A stretch of 64,000 nucleotides of DNA from Corynebacterium coyleae (GCF_030408635.1 NZ_CP047198.1:1426001-1490000); one strand, 5' to 3'. Counted from the first letter of the stretch, positions 48,304 through 58,627 are shown. The notes: generated from the sequence alone by a model not told the origin. A program made the numbers and translations.

Positions 48304-49542
48304 GTGATGTTGCAAACTCGCCTCCATGATTTTTGGGTCGCCCCAGCGCCCGTCGCGACGCGTTCCCACGCGGAGGTACCAACCTCCACGCTTCGAGGCG
48401 CAGGTGCTTTGGCTTGGCCACTGGCAGTCATCTTGATCGTGCACAGGCTTTTTGTCCTCGCACGCACCGGATCGGTGACCGACGACTTCACTACGGTCTG
48501 GTCGGCGGCACGCCGCTTCGTCGACCGAGTACCTGTGTACAACGAGATTTACGAGCACGTTGACCCGCACTACCTCTATAACCCGGGTGCTACGCTGCTA
48601 CTTTCTCCTCTTGGGATGCTTCCAAGTATGGAAAGCGCGAGGCCATTTTTCATCCTGTTCAACGCGCTTTGCATTATTGCTGCAGTCACATGGCTTACGC
48701 GGCTAGCGGGCTTCCGCATGTCTCACCCGGTGCTTCCAATCGCATTAGCCCTTGCATTTATGACGGAAGCCGTGACAAATACCTTGGTGTTTTCGAACAT
48801 CAACGGCGTACTGCTTCTCGCCCTGACTGCGTTTATCGCGTTGTTTCTCGCTAGGCGTGATGTCGGTGCGGGTATCGTGCTCGGGCTGGCGGTCGTCGTC
48901 AAGCCAATGTTCGCTCCGCTTCTCGTACTGCCACTGATGAAAATGCGGTGGAAGGTCGTTGCTAGCGGTGTCGCCGTACCTGTATTCCTCAACGTCATTG
49001 CCTGGCCGCTGACTCCAGGTGCTCGCGACTACATCGACGTTGTTGTGCCGTATCTAGGCATCACACGCGACTATGCCAACTCTTCGCTCGCAGGTTTTGC
49101 CGTCTATTTCGGTATGCCTGCCTGGGCGCACACCATCCTCTTTGTCGTCGCTGCATCTGCTGTTGCGGCGGCGATCATTGGTTTAGCCCGCTGGCGTTAT
49201 AGCGACGAATGGCTTTGGCTGACCTTGAGCACCGGCGTCCTGCTCGCAGGCGTATGCCTACTGTCCTCACTCGGACAGGCGTACTACTCGATGATGCTCT
49301 TCCCCGCCCTGTTTACTGTGTTTCACCGCGCCAGCCCCCTTCACACTTGGCCAACGTGGCTGGGCGCCGTTTTATGTCTCGCGCCACTGAGTTGGGTTAC
49401 GCCTGACGCGATACTGCTTGGACGGTGGCTGAACACTTTTCTTCCCACATTTGGATGGGCCGTGTTTATTGTCGCGGTGGCATCGTGGGTATGGTCTACT
49501 CAAATCACATCGGCGCCACAAAAGGAGAGGACGCGACAATGA
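48304..49542 (+). CDS. aftC: Alpha-(1->3)-arabinofuranosyltransferase AftC (GT87 family)
   Basis: 412 residues from GTG at 48304 (GTG ATG TTG...). TACGGT at 48291-48296 is 7 nt before the GTG, suggesting a leaderless mRNA; the ATG at 48307 is the alternative. About ten membrane helices. A periplasm-facing loop after helix 1 has SVTDDFTTVWSAARRFVDR with the paired acidic residues of C-class transferases; VPVYNEIYEHVDPHYLYNPG follows. It adds alpha-1,3 branches to arabinan using decaprenyl-phospho-arabinose. It overlaps msrB by 4 nt, the order found in M. tuberculosis. Confidence 0.88.
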   Translation: MMLQTRLHDFWVAPAPVATRSHAEVPTSTLRGAGALAWPLAVILIVHRLFVLARTGSVTDDFTTVWSAARRFVDRVPVYNEIYEHVDPHYLYNPGATLLLSPLGMLPSMESARPFFILFNALCIIAAVTWLTRLAGFRMSHPVLPIALALAFMTEAVTNTLVFSNINGVLLLALTAFIALFLARRDVGAGIVLGLAVVVKPMFAPLLVLPLMKMRWKVVASGVAVPVFLNVIAWPLTPGARDYIDVVVPYLGITRDYANSSLAGFAVYFGMPAWAHTILFVVAASAVAAAIIGLARWRYSDEWLWLTLSTGVLLAGVCLLSSLGQAYYSMMLFPALFTVFHRASPLHTWPTWLGAVLCLAPLSWVTPDAILLGRWLNTFLPTFGWAVFIVAVASWVWSTQITSAPQKERTRQ

Positions 49543-49952
49543 GCGAATCCAAACCAAATTACAAGGACTTCACCGAAGCACAGTGGCGAGAAAAACTTAG
49601 CCCTGAAGAGTTTCGGGTCCTGCGGGAGGCCGGCACCGAGGCACCCGGTGTGGGCGAATACACCAACACCACCACTGAAGGTGTCTACCGTTGTAGAGCA
49701 TGTGGTGAGGAACTGTTTCGGTCCTCAGAAAAGTTCGACGCACACTGCGGGTGGCCAGCATTCTTTTCCCCACTGGCGGGCGATCGGATTATTGAGCGCG
49801 AAGACCGCTCTCACGGAATGATCCGTACGGAAGTACTCTGCGCGAACTGTGGCTCTCATCTCGGCCACGTGTTTGCCGGCGAGGGTTTTGACACCCCCAC
49901 CGACCTGCGTTACTGCATCAACTCCATTAGCCTGACGCTGGAAGAGGCCTAG
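49539..49952 (+). CDS. msrB: Peptide-methionine (R)-S-oxide reductase MsrB
   Basis: 137 residues from ATG at 49539, which overlaps the aftC stop (ATGA), with AAAGGAGAGG before it. Zinc cysteines are in YRCRAC and LCANCGSHLGHVF; the catalytic Cys is in LRYCINSISL. FDAHCGWPAFF has Ala-His where Ser-Gly is commoner. It repairs R-sulfoxides of methionine in proteins. It converges on hemQ with 13 nt between stops. Confidence 0.96.
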   Translation: MSESKPNYKDFTEAQWREKLSPEEFRVLREAGTEAPGVGEYTNTTTEGVYRCRACGEELFRSSEKFDAHCGWPAFFSPLAGDRIIEREDRSHGMIRTEVLCANCGSHLGHVFAGEGFDTPTDLRYCINSISLTLEEA

Positions 49953-49965
49953 GGCCTCATCCGGC

Positions 49966-50667
49966 CTACGGCAGGATGTTGATGATCTCCGCGATGTCGC
50001 TGACGCGACGTCCGGTCTGGAACGGAACCTCCTCGCGCACGTGCAGGCGGGCCTCGGTGTAGCGCATCGTCTTCATCAGGGCCTCAATGCGCTCGAGCGT
50101 TGGCGCCTCAAATGCCAGCATCCACTCGTAGTCGCCGAGCGTAAACGCCTCGACGGTGTTCGCGCGCACGTCCGCAAAGTCGCGGGCGGCTTGGCCGTGT
50201 TCAGAAAGAATTCGGCGACGCTTCTGGGGGTCCATGATGTACCAGTCATACGAGCGAACGAAGGGGTAGACCGTGATCCAGTCACCCGGTTCCTCCCCCA
50301 TAATGAAACTCGGCAGGTGGGACTTGTTGAACTCTGCAGGACGGTGCAAACCGTTGCCAAGCCAGCTCACCTCAACGAGCTGACCGAACGCAGTCTCACG
50401 TCGGAAATCAGCCAGTGCCTTTTGTAGGTCGGAAAACTCTTCTGCGTGCCACCAGATCATGAAGTCTGCATCAGCACGAATGCCGGTGTTGTCGTAGATG
50501 CCACGAACAACAACGACGCCCTCTTCTTCAAGCTTGCGGAAGAAAGCCTGCGCTTCTTCGATGATACGAGTACGTTCCGTCCCAAGAGCACCGGGAATTG
50601 CACGGAACACTGCAAACTGCAGATAACGCTGCGTGGCGTTGAGTTTCGCAAAGTCAAGCTTGGCCAT
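49966..50667 (-). CDS. hemQ: Coproheme decarboxylase HemQ (ChdC)
   Basis: 233 residues, chlorite-dismutase fold. Alignment by eye to the C. diphtheriae enzyme puts the catalytic Tyr at Tyr134 ([11 protein letters not shown]), the distal His at His117, Trp at Trp142 and the proximal haem His at His157 (SEHGQ), each one number lower than there. It performs the last step of the coproporphyrin-dependent haem route. Haem genes hemE/hemY are not in this window. Confidence 0.96.
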   Translation of the reverse strand: MAKLDFAKLNATQRYLQFAVFRAIPGALGTERTRIIEEAQAFFRKLEEEGVVVVRGIYDNTGIRADADFMIWWHAEEFSDLQKALADFRRETAFGQLVEVSWLGNGLHRPAEFNKSHLPSFIMGEEPGDWITVYPFVRSYDWYIMDPQKRRRILSEHGQAARDFADVRANTVEAFTLGDYEWMLAFEAPTLERIEALMKTMRYTEARLHVREEVPFQTGRRVSDIAEIINILP

Positions 50668-50788
50668 GATGACGCTCCTTCCCTGCCGATACGGCAGATC
50701 AAACTAAAGTCGTAATGAGTCTACGCTGTCGCACATTGCGTCTCGACGATATGTCGGCGCGCCTCCCCCACCACACGCAACGGGTCTA

Positions 50789-50802
50789 TACCTTTATGCG
50801 TG
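50789..50802 (+). promoter_or_regulatory. -10 box for a probable leaderless mRNA (DUF3000 gene)
   Basis: TACCTT at 50789-50794, 7 nt before GTG at 50802. The GTG is followed by ATG at 50805, the same GTG-ATG arrangement as at aftC. Confidence 0.48.
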
Positions 50803-51443
50803 TGATGAATCCGGACACCACCCACCAGACCTCCACACATAGTGCGGATACGCTCGGGGAAGGCGCGAACGAGAACTGGCCGGCGGATTTTTCTAAGGCC
50901 GTCGAGTCAATGCATGCAGCCCAGCTGCGTCCTGAGATTTCCCTCGGGACCATTCGACCGCCGCAGCGACCTGCACCGTTTAGCCATGCTGTGGGGCTCG
51001 AAGTCGTTCACCCGAACGAGGACGGTGACAACATCCCGGTCGATTCAGAAGGCGATGCTTTCGGCCGACTAATCCTGCTGCACTCCCCTGCCGCCGAGGA
51101 GGCCTGGGAGGGCACCATGCGGCTGGTGGCCTATATCCAAGCGGACATGGATGATGCTGTGGCGTCAGACCCGTTGCTACCTGACGTCGCTTGGCAGTGG
51201 CTCAATGAATCGCTCGCGGAGACCAGTGCTGGGTTCACCAATCTTGGCGGCACGGTTACGTCGACCGCATCAGTACGCTTCGGTGAGATCGGTGGACCTC
51301 CCCGCGCATACCAGTTGGAGATGCGCGCCTCCTGGACTGCTGAGGGGATCGACTTGAAGAGCCACGTCGAGGCTTTTTCCAAGGTTTTGGCCCATGTTGC
51401 CGGGCTTCCACCAGAGGGTGTGACACAGCTCAACGCACGCTAG
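50802..51443 (+). CDS. DUF3000 family protein
   Basis: About 213 residues; start uncertain (GTG 50802 by promoter spacing, ATG 50805 or 50796 as alternatives). The body contains RPEISLGTIRPPQRPAPFSH, FGRLILLHSPAAEEAWEGTM and GGPPRAYQLEMRASWT. No catalytic motif or membrane segment is visible. Restricted to Actinobacteria and found next to ribonuclease D. It ends 16 nt before rnd. Confidence 0.85.
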   Translation: MMNPDTTHQTSTHSADTLGEGANENWPADFSKAVESMHAAQLRPEISLGTIRPPQRPAPFSHAVGLEVVHPNEDGDNIPVDSEGDAFGRLILLHSPAAEEAWEGTMRLVAYIQADMDDAVASDPLLPDVAWQWLNESLAETSAGFTNLGGTVTSTASVRFGEIGGPPRAYQLEMRASWTAEGIDLKSHVEAFSKVLAHVAGLPPEGVTQLNAR

Positions 51444-51459
51444 GGCATACTTACGCAAC

Positions 51460-52737
51460 ATGACATCCCAGGTGCAGTACCACCTCGTAGAAACTCCCGA
51501 GCAATTCTCTCGCGCAGCGGCGGCATTGGCAGAAGGTCGAGGCGCTTACGCCATCGATACCGAGCGCGCAGCGTCATTTCGTTATGACGACCGAGCGTTT
51601 CTCGTGCAGATTTATCGACGAGATACCGATACGTACCTGTTCGCCCCGGAAGGCAACCGAGACGCGCTTCATGATGCCCTCGCTCCCGTCATCAACGGTG
51701 AGGACTGGATTATCCACGCTGCCGTCGATGATCTTAAGTCGCTCGCAATGCTCGGTCTCTACCCAGGCACAATCTTTGATACAGAACTCGCATCCCGCTT
51801 CGCAGGGTTTAATAGGCCAAATTTGGCGGCGATGGTGCAGCACTTCGTGGGAGTAGAACTTAAAAAAGGTCACGGCCACGAGGACTGGTCCACCACACCT
51901 CTGCCACCAACGTGGCAAGAATACGCCGCGTTAGATGTCGCACACCTCCACGATCTCGCAGAGGCTCTCGCCGAGCAATTGGACAACGAAGGCAAGCTTT
52001 CGTTCGCCGAGCAGGAGTTTGAGCGGATTGTCAACGAGCTCGGACCGGACAACGCACCCTTTAATGAGACATGGCGTGACATGAAGGGAGTGTCAGGGCT
52101 ACGCTCCGCCAGGAGCCTGCAGCTCGCTAAAACGCTGTGGACCGCCCGCGACGAACATTGCCGAAAAGAAGACATCTCTCCCGGTCACATGCTCTCGAGC
52201 GAATCAATCGTCACCATCGCTCGTACTGTGCCATCCTCCCCATGGGAACTACGAAACTGCCTGCGCTACCGATCGCTCAATACAACGAAAGCCAAATTCT
52301 GGTTTAGTCTCGTCGAACAGGCGCTCGCTGAGGACCCCGAACAATGGCCAACCCCCGCGCAGCCTGCACCGACTGACCCTCCCGCAAAAATTGTGTGGGA
52401 ACACGACTACCCACGTTCCTGGCACGCATTGCAGTCGGCGCGAAAGTACGTCTCTGAAGTGGCGGCGCAACAAAACATCCGTCCAGATATGCTGCTCTCT
52501 TCTGCAGTGCTGCGACAAGTTATGTGGACCGCCCCAGACTCCGACGCCGTATGGAGCACTGACGCTGCTGCTATGCAACTGAAGCGTGCTGGGGCACGCC
52601 CATGGCAGATCGCCCTTACGGCACCGCTGCTCGCACGGGCCCAAGCTGAAGCGAAAGCAGCAGGAATCCCGCAGGGCAAAACCCCGTCATCTGGGCGAGC
52701 TGCAGCACGTCGCCGTCGCAGGAAGCGCGCTCAATAG
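51460..52737 (+). CDS. rnd: Ribonuclease D (DEDD exonuclease with HRDC domains)
   Basis: 425 residues. DEDD acids: Asp33 and Glu35 in YAIDTERA, an Asp in AAVDDLKSLAMLG and the Tyr/Asp pair in YAALDVAHLHDLAE. Two helical HRDC regions follow, ending in an arginine/lysine-rich tail. It trims 3' ends of tRNA and other RNA. CATACT (51446-51451) stands 8 nt before the ATG and there is no ribosome site. It converges on dxs with only 4 nt between. Confidence 0.93.
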   Translation: MTSQVQYHLVETPEQFSRAAAALAEGRGAYAIDTERAASFRYDDRAFLVQIYRRDTDTYLFAPEGNRDALHDALAPVINGEDWIIHAAVDDLKSLAMLGLYPGTIFDTELASRFAGFNRPNLAAMVQHFVGVELKKGHGHEDWSTTPLPPTWQEYAALDVAHLHDLAEALAEQLDNEGKLSFAEQEFERIVNELGPDNAPFNETWRDMKGVSGLRSARSLQLAKTLWTARDEHCRKEDISPGHMLSSESIVTIARTVPSSPWELRNCLRYRSLNTTKAKFWFSLVEQALAEDPEQWPTPAQPAPTDPPAKIVWEHDYPRSWHALQSARKYVSEVAAQQNIRPDMLLSSAVLRQVMWTAPDSDAVWSTDAAAMQLKRAGARPWQIALTAPLLARAQAEAKAAGIPQGKTPSSGRAAARRRRRKRAQ

Positions 52738-52741
52738 CGCC

Positions 52742-54661
52742 TTACTCGCTGTCAGCGAGTCGCTGTGCCCACTCTCTAATCTGCAGGGCGGCAGACTCCG
52801 CATCGAGTCCATACTCCTCGAGGATTTCGTCGCGGGACCCGTGCAGGGGGAACACATCCGGAAACGCGAGTTGGCGTAGCGGTGTGTCCACCTCTGCTGC
52901 CGAAAACGCCTCAGCGATAGCAGATCCGACGCCGCCTCGAATGATGCCGTCTTCATAGACCACAACCATGTCAGCTTCGACAGCCAGGTCACACAGCGCG
53001 GCGTTGACCGGAATGATCCAACGGGGATCGACAACAGTTACGCGGATACCGTCGTCGACAAGCGCATCTGCAATCTCGAGCGCGGCCTGACCAAATGCGC
53101 CGACGGCAACGAGTAGCACGTCGATTTCTGAATCGCTGCCATCACCTTTGGGTTCGGCGAGGATATCTATACCGCCGACGTTTCGCAGTGCCGGGATCGT
53201 CGGGCCGGCAGAGCCCTTCGGGAACCGTACGATCGTCGGGGCGTCGTCGACAAGAAGGGCCTCCCTGAACTCTTCGCGCAACGACTGAGTGTCTCGAGGT
53301 GCGGCGATACGGACACCCGGGACAATCGATGCGATCGCCATATCCCAAACACCGTTATGGCTTGCGCCGTCGGAGCCAGTTACGCCTGCACGGTCCAGCA
53401 CTAACGTAACCGGCTGGTGGAGCAAACCTGCATCCATAAGCAACTGGTCAAAAGCACGATTGAGGAAGGTCGAGTAAATCGCCACAACCGGGTGCAATCC
53501 ACCGAGTGCCATACCAGCGGCAGACGTCACTGCGTGCTGTTCCGCAATCCCCACATCGAAGAACCTGTCTGGGAACTGCTCACCAAATGGCTGCAGACCG
53601 GTTGGCCCCGCCATTGCCGCAGTGATCGCAACGATGTCATCGCGTTCGTGGCCTGCGCGAAGCAGCTCTTCGGTGAAAGCTGCGGTCCAACCTGGCTTAG
53701 AGGTGGCCAGTGCTTTTCCTGTTACAGGGTCGATCACGCCGGTAGAGTGCATCTGGTCGGCTACGTCATTGACTGCCGGGGCGAAACCGTGGCCTTTCTC
53801 AGTGACAACATGCACGATCAACGGCCCCTCGTAGCGCTTGGCATACTTAAAGGCGTTGAGCAGTGCTTTGAGATCATGCCCCTCGACCGGACCGACATAT
53901 TTCATACCAAGGTCCGGGAACATTTCGGTTGGAAGAACCTGATACTTCACGCCTTCCTTGAGCGCATGCAATGCATCAAAGGTCTTCTCTCCGACCCACC
54001 CCATAGATTTGAGGGTCTTTTTCCCAGACTCCATGACCTCGTCGTAGCCAGGCTGGATCCGAATAGCGGCTAGCTGGTCACGGAGCTTGGTCAGGTTATT
54101 GGCCAGCCCGCCAATCGTCGGAGAGTACGAACGGCCGTTGTCGTTAACCACGATGACAACGTTGCGGTTTCCGGCCGCGATGTTGTTGAGTGCTTCCCAA
54201 CACATGCCACCTGTGAGCGCTCCGTCACCGACAACTGCGATGACGTGATCGTCCGAATTACCGGTGAGTTCCTTCGCTTTGGCAAGACCGTCCGCATAGG
54301 ACAGCGAGGCGCTGGCGTGGGAAGATTCGGTCCAGTCGTGTTCTGATTCAGATCGCGACGTGTACCCAGAAAGACCGCCCTTCTTGCGCAAGGAATCGAA
54401 CTGGTTCGCACGTCCAGTCAAAATCTTGTGCACATACGACTGATGCGACGTGTCAAAGATGATCGGGTCGTTCGGGGAATCGAAAACGTAATGCAGCGCC
54501 AGTGTCAGCTCAACAACGCCGAGGTTCGGTCCGAGGTGTCCTCCGGTTGCTGACACTTTCTGGATGAGCAGCTGCCGGATCTCGTCCGCGAGCGCGTTGA
54601 GCTGGCTCGGCGCGAGCTTCTGCACGTCTGCCGGTGTCTCAATATGCTCGAGCAGTCCCAC
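52742..54661 (-). CDS. dxs: 1-deoxy-D-xylulose-5-phosphate synthase
   Basis: 639 residues from GTG at 54661 ([16 protein letters not shown]), with AAGGAG upstream. An ATG at 54736 would add 25 non-homologous residues. TPP site [20 protein letters not shown]; landmarks [50 protein letters not shown]. First enzyme of the MEP route to isoprenoids, which here feed decaprenyl-phosphate for arabinan (AftC). Confidence 0.97.
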   Translation of the reverse strand: MGLLEHIETPADVQKLAPSQLNALADEIRQLLIQKVSATGGHLGPNLGVVELTLALHYVFDSPNDPIIFDTSHQSYVHKILTGRANQFDSLRKKGGLSGYTSRSESEHDWTESSHASASLSYADGLAKAKELTGNSDDHVIAVVGDGALTGGMCWEALNNIAAGNRNVVIVVNDNGRSYSPTIGGLANNLTKLRDQLAAIRIQPGYDEVMESGKKTLKSMGWVGEKTFDALHALKEGVKYQVLPTEMFPDLGMKYVGPVEGHDLKALLNAFKYAKRYEGPLIVHVVTEKGHGFAPAVNDVADQMHSTGVIDPVTGKALATSKPGWTAAFTEELLRAGHERDDIVAITAAMAGPTGLQPFGEQFPDRFFDVGIAEQHAVTSAAGMALGGLHPVVAIYSTFLNRAFDQLLMDAGLLHQPVTLVLDRAGVTGSDGASHNGVWDMAIASIVPGVRIAAPRDTQSLREEFREALLVDDAPTIVRFPKGSAGPTIPALRNVGGIDILAEPKGDGSDSEIDVLLVAVGAFGQAALEIADALVDDGIRVTVVDPRWIIPVNAALCDLAVEADMVVVYEDGIIRGGVGSAIAEAFSAAEVDTPLRQLAFPDVFPLHGSRDEILEEYGLDAESAALQIREWAQRLADSE

Positions 54662-54790
54662 TATCCTGTCGCTCTCCTTCAGGTTTTTCGCCGCGATGCG
54701 GTCCGCATCTGCAGTGTTCCCGTATGGTTTCCGCACGTTGCGTAGTGCGGAATCGGTTCTGGTCAGCTTACACTCCGAAATTGGTTGACC

Positions 54791-56050
54791 CTATTCCTCC
54801 GCACCACCATTGTGGTCAGGCACAAGTGATGCCATGACCTCAAAATGGTGAGTATTGGGAAAAGCATCGATAAGAGCGATGTGCTCGACTCTAAATCCGT
54901 GCGCGCCAAAGCCTGCGAGGTCGCGCGCAAAGGTTGCTGGATCACAACCGATGTGAATGATGCGTTCTGGAGCCGCTTGCGCAATCTTGTCGACGACATC
55001 ACGCCCTGCCCCTGACCGGGGAGGATCTAAGACAACAAGTCCCGGAGCCGGAAGCTCGCTGATTCCAACTTCCACCTTCGCATTGTGGCGATGCACATCA
55101 AACTCGTCTTCCACTGGCTGTGGGTTCGCCGTCGCCGAAGCGGAGTAATCAACGCTGTCGATCCTGCCGCCGCCGATTGCCTCATTGATCGCAGGCACAA
55201 ATGCACCGACGCCTCCGTACAGATCCCATCCGTTACGGTGCGTGTAGTTGTCGCTTCCCCATTCTTTAATGAGGTCGCTATAGGTTTGCGCCGCGTTGAG
55301 GTGCGCTTGCCAAAATGCTGTAGGGGGAAAGGAAAACTCGTGACCGTCTACCACCTCGGTGACCAACCCCGGGCCTTCAAGCACCTTGTGAATACGCTCA
55401 ACGCGTCGGCCACGCTGCGCCGACTGTGTTTCCACAACGTGACGTTTCCCGCGGGAATCCACGACCGCCACAATCTCACTGCCGGGCGTGTATCGAGCCG
55501 CGTCGTCGCCAATGATGCCGTCGAGCACTTGCGGCGCGACCTGACTACACACGACACCACCGACAACGTCTGACGATTTCAGTGCACGCATTCCGGCTCG
55601 TCCTTGCGGATCAACACCCATGCGGACACGGGTGCGCCAACCAGTTCTGGGTTCAAGCTCCACAACCCGCAATTGCTTCTCGACGACATCCGCCTCGACA
55701 ACACCACTCTTGCTCGCAAGCGCACCGAGTTGGCCAAGAAGAACGTCGCGTTTGAGCGATACCTGTACCGCCGGGTCAATGTGCGCGAAGTCGCAGCACC
55801 CCGCACCTGCTGCTGCCGCAGGACAAGCCGATCTGACCCGGTGAGGCGATGGATCCACTACTTTGACAAGCTCTGCACGTGCCCAGCGTTTTTTCACACG
55901 GGTCAGTCGCGCTTCAACCGTGTCGCCGGGAATTGCGCCCGCGATGAAAACGACGCGCCCGTCTGGGGCGTCGGCGATGCCTTCTCCCCCGTGCGCCATT
56001 GCCCTCACAGACAACTTCAGCACGAGGCCGGCAGTAATCTCGTCAGTCAC
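54791..56050 (-). CDS. TrmA/RumA-type RNA (uracil-5-)-methyltransferase with TRAM domain
   Basis: 419 residues. N-terminal TRAM domain (LKLSVRAMAHGGEGIADAPD), a cysteine-rich part (SACPAAAAGAGCC, a possible partial Fe-S site), then the SAM methyltransferase. Motif IV is VVLDPPRSGAGRD, and the nucleophile Cys stands in IIHIGCDPATFARDLAGF. It methylates a uridine in tRNA or rRNA; which one is not clear. Matches M. tuberculosis Rv2689c by place. The start is 2 nt from the DUF3710 stop. Confidence 0.92.
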   Translation of the reverse strand: MTDEITAGLVLKLSVRAMAHGGEGIADAPDGRVVFIAGAIPGDTVEARLTRVKKRWARAELVKVVDPSPHRVRSACPAAAAGAGCCDFAHIDPAVQVSLKRDVLLGQLGALASKSGVVEADVVEKQLRVVELEPRTGWRTRVRMGVDPQGRAGMRALKSSDVVGGVVCSQVAPQVLDGIIGDDAARYTPGSEIVAVVDSRGKRHVVETQSAQRGRRVERIHKVLEGPGLVTEVVDGHEFSFPPTAFWQAHLNAAQTYSDLIKEWGSDNYTHRNGWDLYGGVGAFVPAINEAIGGGRIDSVDYSASATANPQPVEDEFDVHRHNAKVEVGISELPAPGLVVLDPPRSGAGRDVVDKIAQAAPERIIHIGCDPATFARDLAGFGAHGFRVEHIALIDAFPNTHHFEVMASLVPDHNGGAEE

Positions 56051-56052
56051 AG

Positions 56053-57003
56053 CTACTCGGACTTACCGCGTCCGGCTTGGCGCTGAGCGCGCTGCGCCTC
56101 ACGGAATTCGCGGAGCTGCTTTTGGCCTTCGACATTTTGAGCGATGATCTTCTGCAACGCGTCGCTCAGCACGTTCGGGTTACCCTCCGCGGGGGCTTCC
56201 TGAGCGCCCTGAGCCTGCTGAGCACGCGCCTCCACAGCCTCTTGCACCTGCTTTGCCAGCTGCTCAGGAAGCACAACGGGGAGAGAGTTTCCAGCAAGAA
56301 TCGGGTCGTCGCCACGGTAAACAAACGAGCGCGCGACCGTTTCACGACCAAGTTGCGCAAGCTGGTCTTCCGAACCGGACGGAGCAGCAAGTGTCACGCG
56401 GTAGAGCCAGCGCGGCCCCTCCACACCGATGATTCGAATGACGCCGTTAGTGCCGGTTCCTACGATCTCTTGACCCCAGGGCCCCTGTTCAATTTCGACG
56501 GGCATACCCTCAGAACGCATACCTTCGATGATCTCGTCGGAAGATTCCTCCCACAAACCACCGGTTCGCGGAGCAGCAAACGCCACCGGGGTCAGGCGGC
56601 CGAAGCGGGTGACGATGTGAACCATCTTGGGGCCCTGCTCGCCCATCTCCACCTGGACCTGGGATTCCTTCGGCAGTGGAATCCGGATGGATCCGAGGTT
56701 CAGCGTGGCCTGGGAGAAGTCCGAAAAGTCAAAGTCATCAATGTTGACGTTATCGCCATCGAACGGACCCGTGGAGCCATTGATCGGGTCATAATCTGTA
56801 AGGACCTGCACGCCTTCTGCCACACGAAGCTCCGGCGCCTCTACCTGCGCATCTGCCGTAGCAGATGCCGACTGGGTATCAGCAACCGATTCGGGCGCCT
56901 CAGCCTCGGACGCTGCCGGTGCCGCGGTTGACTCCTCTACAACCTTCTGCGGTTCCGGGGTTGTTTCGGCCTTCTTCTTCCTCCTGAACGGCCAGATTGC
57001 CAT
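56053..57003 (-). CDS. DUF3710 family protein
   Basis: 316 residues. A basic start (MAIWPFRRKKKAE) is followed by an Ala/Glu-rich low-complexity segment up to about residue 60. The conserved domain has GSTGPFDGDNVNIDDFDFSD, MVHIVTRFGRLTPVAFAAPR and IIGVEGPRWLYRVTLAAP. It ends in a charged Gln/Glu/Arg-rich helix. No known function. AGAGGAGGTACC is a strong ribosome site. Located downstream of dut as in other Mycobacteriales. Confidence 0.93.
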   Translation of the reverse strand: MAIWPFRRKKKAETTPEPQKVVEESTAAPAASEAEAPESVADTQSASATADAQVEAPELRVAEGVQVLTDYDPINGSTGPFDGDNVNIDDFDFSDFSQATLNLGSIRIPLPKESQVQVEMGEQGPKMVHIVTRFGRLTPVAFAAPRTGGLWEESSDEIIEGMRSEGMPVEIEQGPWGQEIVGTGTNGVIRIIGVEGPRWLYRVTLAAPSGSEDQLAQLGRETVARSFVYRGDDPILAGNSLPVVLPEQLAKQVQEAVEARAQQAQGAQEAPAEGNPNVLSDALQKIIAQNVEGQKQLREFREAQRAQRQAGRGKSE

Positions 57004-57074
57004 TGCAGGTACCTCCTCTAAATTCTCAGTACGTTTTCGTCGCTAAAGACTGTAGCCCCCAGAGCGACACAGAG

Positions 57075-57563
57075 TTAGTTCGTGCCAGTCGATCCGTAGC
57101 CGCCAGCGCCTCGGACCGTCTCATCGAGCTCGTCTACTTCTTGAAAGCTTGCCAGTTCCACACGTTGCACGACGAGTTGTGCGATACGCATTCCACGTGT
57201 GATGACAATCGGCTCAGACCGGTCGGTGTTAATGAGGCACACCTTGAGCTCGCCCCGGTACCCTGCATCGACGGTTCCGGGAGTATTTACAATGCTCAAG
57301 CCCTGCTTTGCTGCGAGCCCGGAACGCGGGTGAATCAATCCCACTGTGCCTACAGGAAGCGCAATCGCAATTCCTGTGCCAATAAGCGCTCGCTCACCTG
57401 GCTGGAGCGTCACATCCTCTGCGGAGTAAAGGTCAGCTCCGGCATCTTCCGGGTGAGCCCGGTGAGGCAAGGGCAAATCAGGGTCAAGTCGCTTGACTGC
57501 GATTGGGCCGATGGTGTCGTCGATACGCGCGATTGATTGTTGCTCTTCCACGCTGCCAACCAT
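57075..57563 (-). CDS. dut: dUTP diphosphatase (trimeric dUTPase)
   Basis: 162 residues from ATG at 57563; an ATG at 57590 is an alternative. Motif 3 region [20 protein letters not shown] and [15 protein letters not shown] carry the catalytic Asp and Tyr. Motif 1 is [12 protein letters not shown]; the C-terminal motif V is [10 protein letters not shown]. It hydrolyses dUTP to dUMP. The N-terminus has about 20 extra residues. It is divergent from the DUF3093 gene. Confidence 0.95.
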   Translation of the reverse strand: MVGSVEEQQSIARIDDTIGPIAVKRLDPDLPLPHRAHPEDAGADLYSAEDVTLQPGERALIGTGIAIALPVGTVGLIHPRSGLAAKQGLSIVNTPGTVDAGYRGELKVCLINTDRSEPIVITRGMRIAQLVVQRVELASFQEVDELDETVRGAGGYGSTGTN

Positions 57564-57594
57564 ACGGCAGCTGGGTTCCTCCGATATCAATGCC

Positions 57595-57608
57595 TAAGGT
57601 ATGAGGGG
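57595..57608 (+). promoter_or_regulatory. -10 box for a probable leaderless mRNA (DUF3093 gene)
   Basis: TAAGGT at 57595-57600, 7 nt before GTG at 57608, no ribosome site. It lies in the 44-nt divergent region shared with dut. Confidence 0.55.
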
Positions 57609-58129
57609 TGACTACGAACCCAGTGAATCCTTCCGACACTTCCGCTCCGGATGCAGCGAAAGTGCTGTATACCGAACGCCAATGGGTGCCTTGGTACTGG
57701 TGGGCTGCAGTTGCAGGCCTGACGCTGCTCCTCGCAGGCGAGCTCGCACTGAACCGCAACATGTGGTGGTTTGTCGGCGGCTTTGTTGTCGCAGGCGCGT
57801 TGGCGGTCTGGTTTTTAGTATGGCTGTCGCGCTACACCCTAACCGTTGAGCAGGACCCTGACGGGACCCGCTGGTTGCTCGCCGGGGATGCGAACTTGCC
57901 CAGTACGGTCGTGGACCGCGCGACGGTTGTGCCGGCTTCCGCCCGCCAGAATGCTTTGGGTAGGCAACTCGATCCGGCAGCGTTCCTCATCACGCGGTCG
58001 TGGGTGCCCGAGCATGTTCTTCTCGTGCTCGATGACCCTGAGGATCCGACGCCGTATTGGCTTATTTCAGCAAAAGACCCGGAAGCCGTGCTTGATGCAT
58101 TCGTTCCGGGCCTTAAGGACCGCTCCTAA
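57608..58129 (+). CDS. DUF3093 family membrane protein
   Basis: 173 residues from GTG. Two closely spaced membrane helices (about 27-70, with QWVPWYWWAAVAGL and MWWFVGGFVVAGALAVWFL). A soluble domain follows with VVDRATVVPASARQNALGR and LITRSWVPEHVLLVLDDPED. Found beside dut in M. tuberculosis (Rv2698). Function unknown. Confidence 0.9.
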   Translation: MTTNPVNPSDTSAPDAAKVLYTERQWVPWYWWAAVAGLTLLLAGELALNRNMWWFVGGFVVAGALAVWFLVWLSRYTLTVEQDPDGTRWLLAGDANLPSTVVDRATVVPASARQNALGRQLDPAAFLITRSWVPEHVLLVLDDPEDPTPYWLISAKDPEAVLDAFVPGLKDRS

Positions 58130-58172
58130 TCCCCACGAGGAGCGGATAACGGCTTGCGCCGCCTGACACTAA

Positions 58173-58466
58173 TTACTCGCAGTCGAGGCAGATCTTGGAG
58201 CCGTCGTCCTCGACATAGGCGAGGCGCTTGTTCTTTTGCACCAAGAAGCAGGACGCGCAGGTGAATTCGTCTTCCTGGCGTGGCTTGACCTCAACATTGA
58301 GTTCCTCACCCGAGAGGTCCTGCGTCGGGGGCTCGACAGGCTCAACGATTTCCCCATCATCGTCCATGCTGCTGCCTGCAACCTCTGCTGCCTTCAGGCC
58401 TTCGAGGGAGTCGGTTTCGATGTCGTCGTCCATGCGGCGGCGCGGCGCATCGTAATCGGTGGCCAT
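58173..58466 (-). CDS. DUF4193 family small zinc-ribbon protein
   Basis: 97 residues. An acidic N-terminal half is followed by a C-terminal CxxC...CxxC pattern: FTCASCFLVQKN and KICLDCE at the very end. The four cysteines should bind zinc. Actinobacteria-specific, close to sigA by synteny (M. tuberculosis Rv2699c). A role in transcription or envelope control is speculation. Confidence 0.92.
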   Translation of the reverse strand: MATDYDAPRRRMDDDIETDSLEGLKAAEVAGSSMDDDGEIVEPVEPPTQDLSGEELNVEVKPRQEDEFTCASCFLVQKNKRLAYVEDDGSKICLDCE

Positions 58467-58614
58467 GCTTGATGTTCCTCCAGCTCAACGTCGTGCTTGA
58501 TCGCGCCTCTACACGCGACATTTGAGCGGAATACTAAAGCACGTCCATGCTTCTGTCATCTTTGCTGGTAGAAACTCATTTTTTCGACATCATCCGCACA
58601 AGGGTGCAAGTTTG

Positions 58615-58627
58615 TACACTGCGCACA
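58615..58627 (+). promoter_or_regulatory. -10 box for a probable leaderless ppgK mRNA
   Basis: TACACT at 58615-58620, 6 nt before ATG at 58627, with no purine-rich ribosome site. Confidence 0.6.

Noticed and set aside
49944-49958. GAGGCC/GGCCTC palindrome at the end of msrB as a terminator.
   Set aside because: The stem is only 6 bp with a 3-nt loop, overlaps the stop codon and has no T-run.
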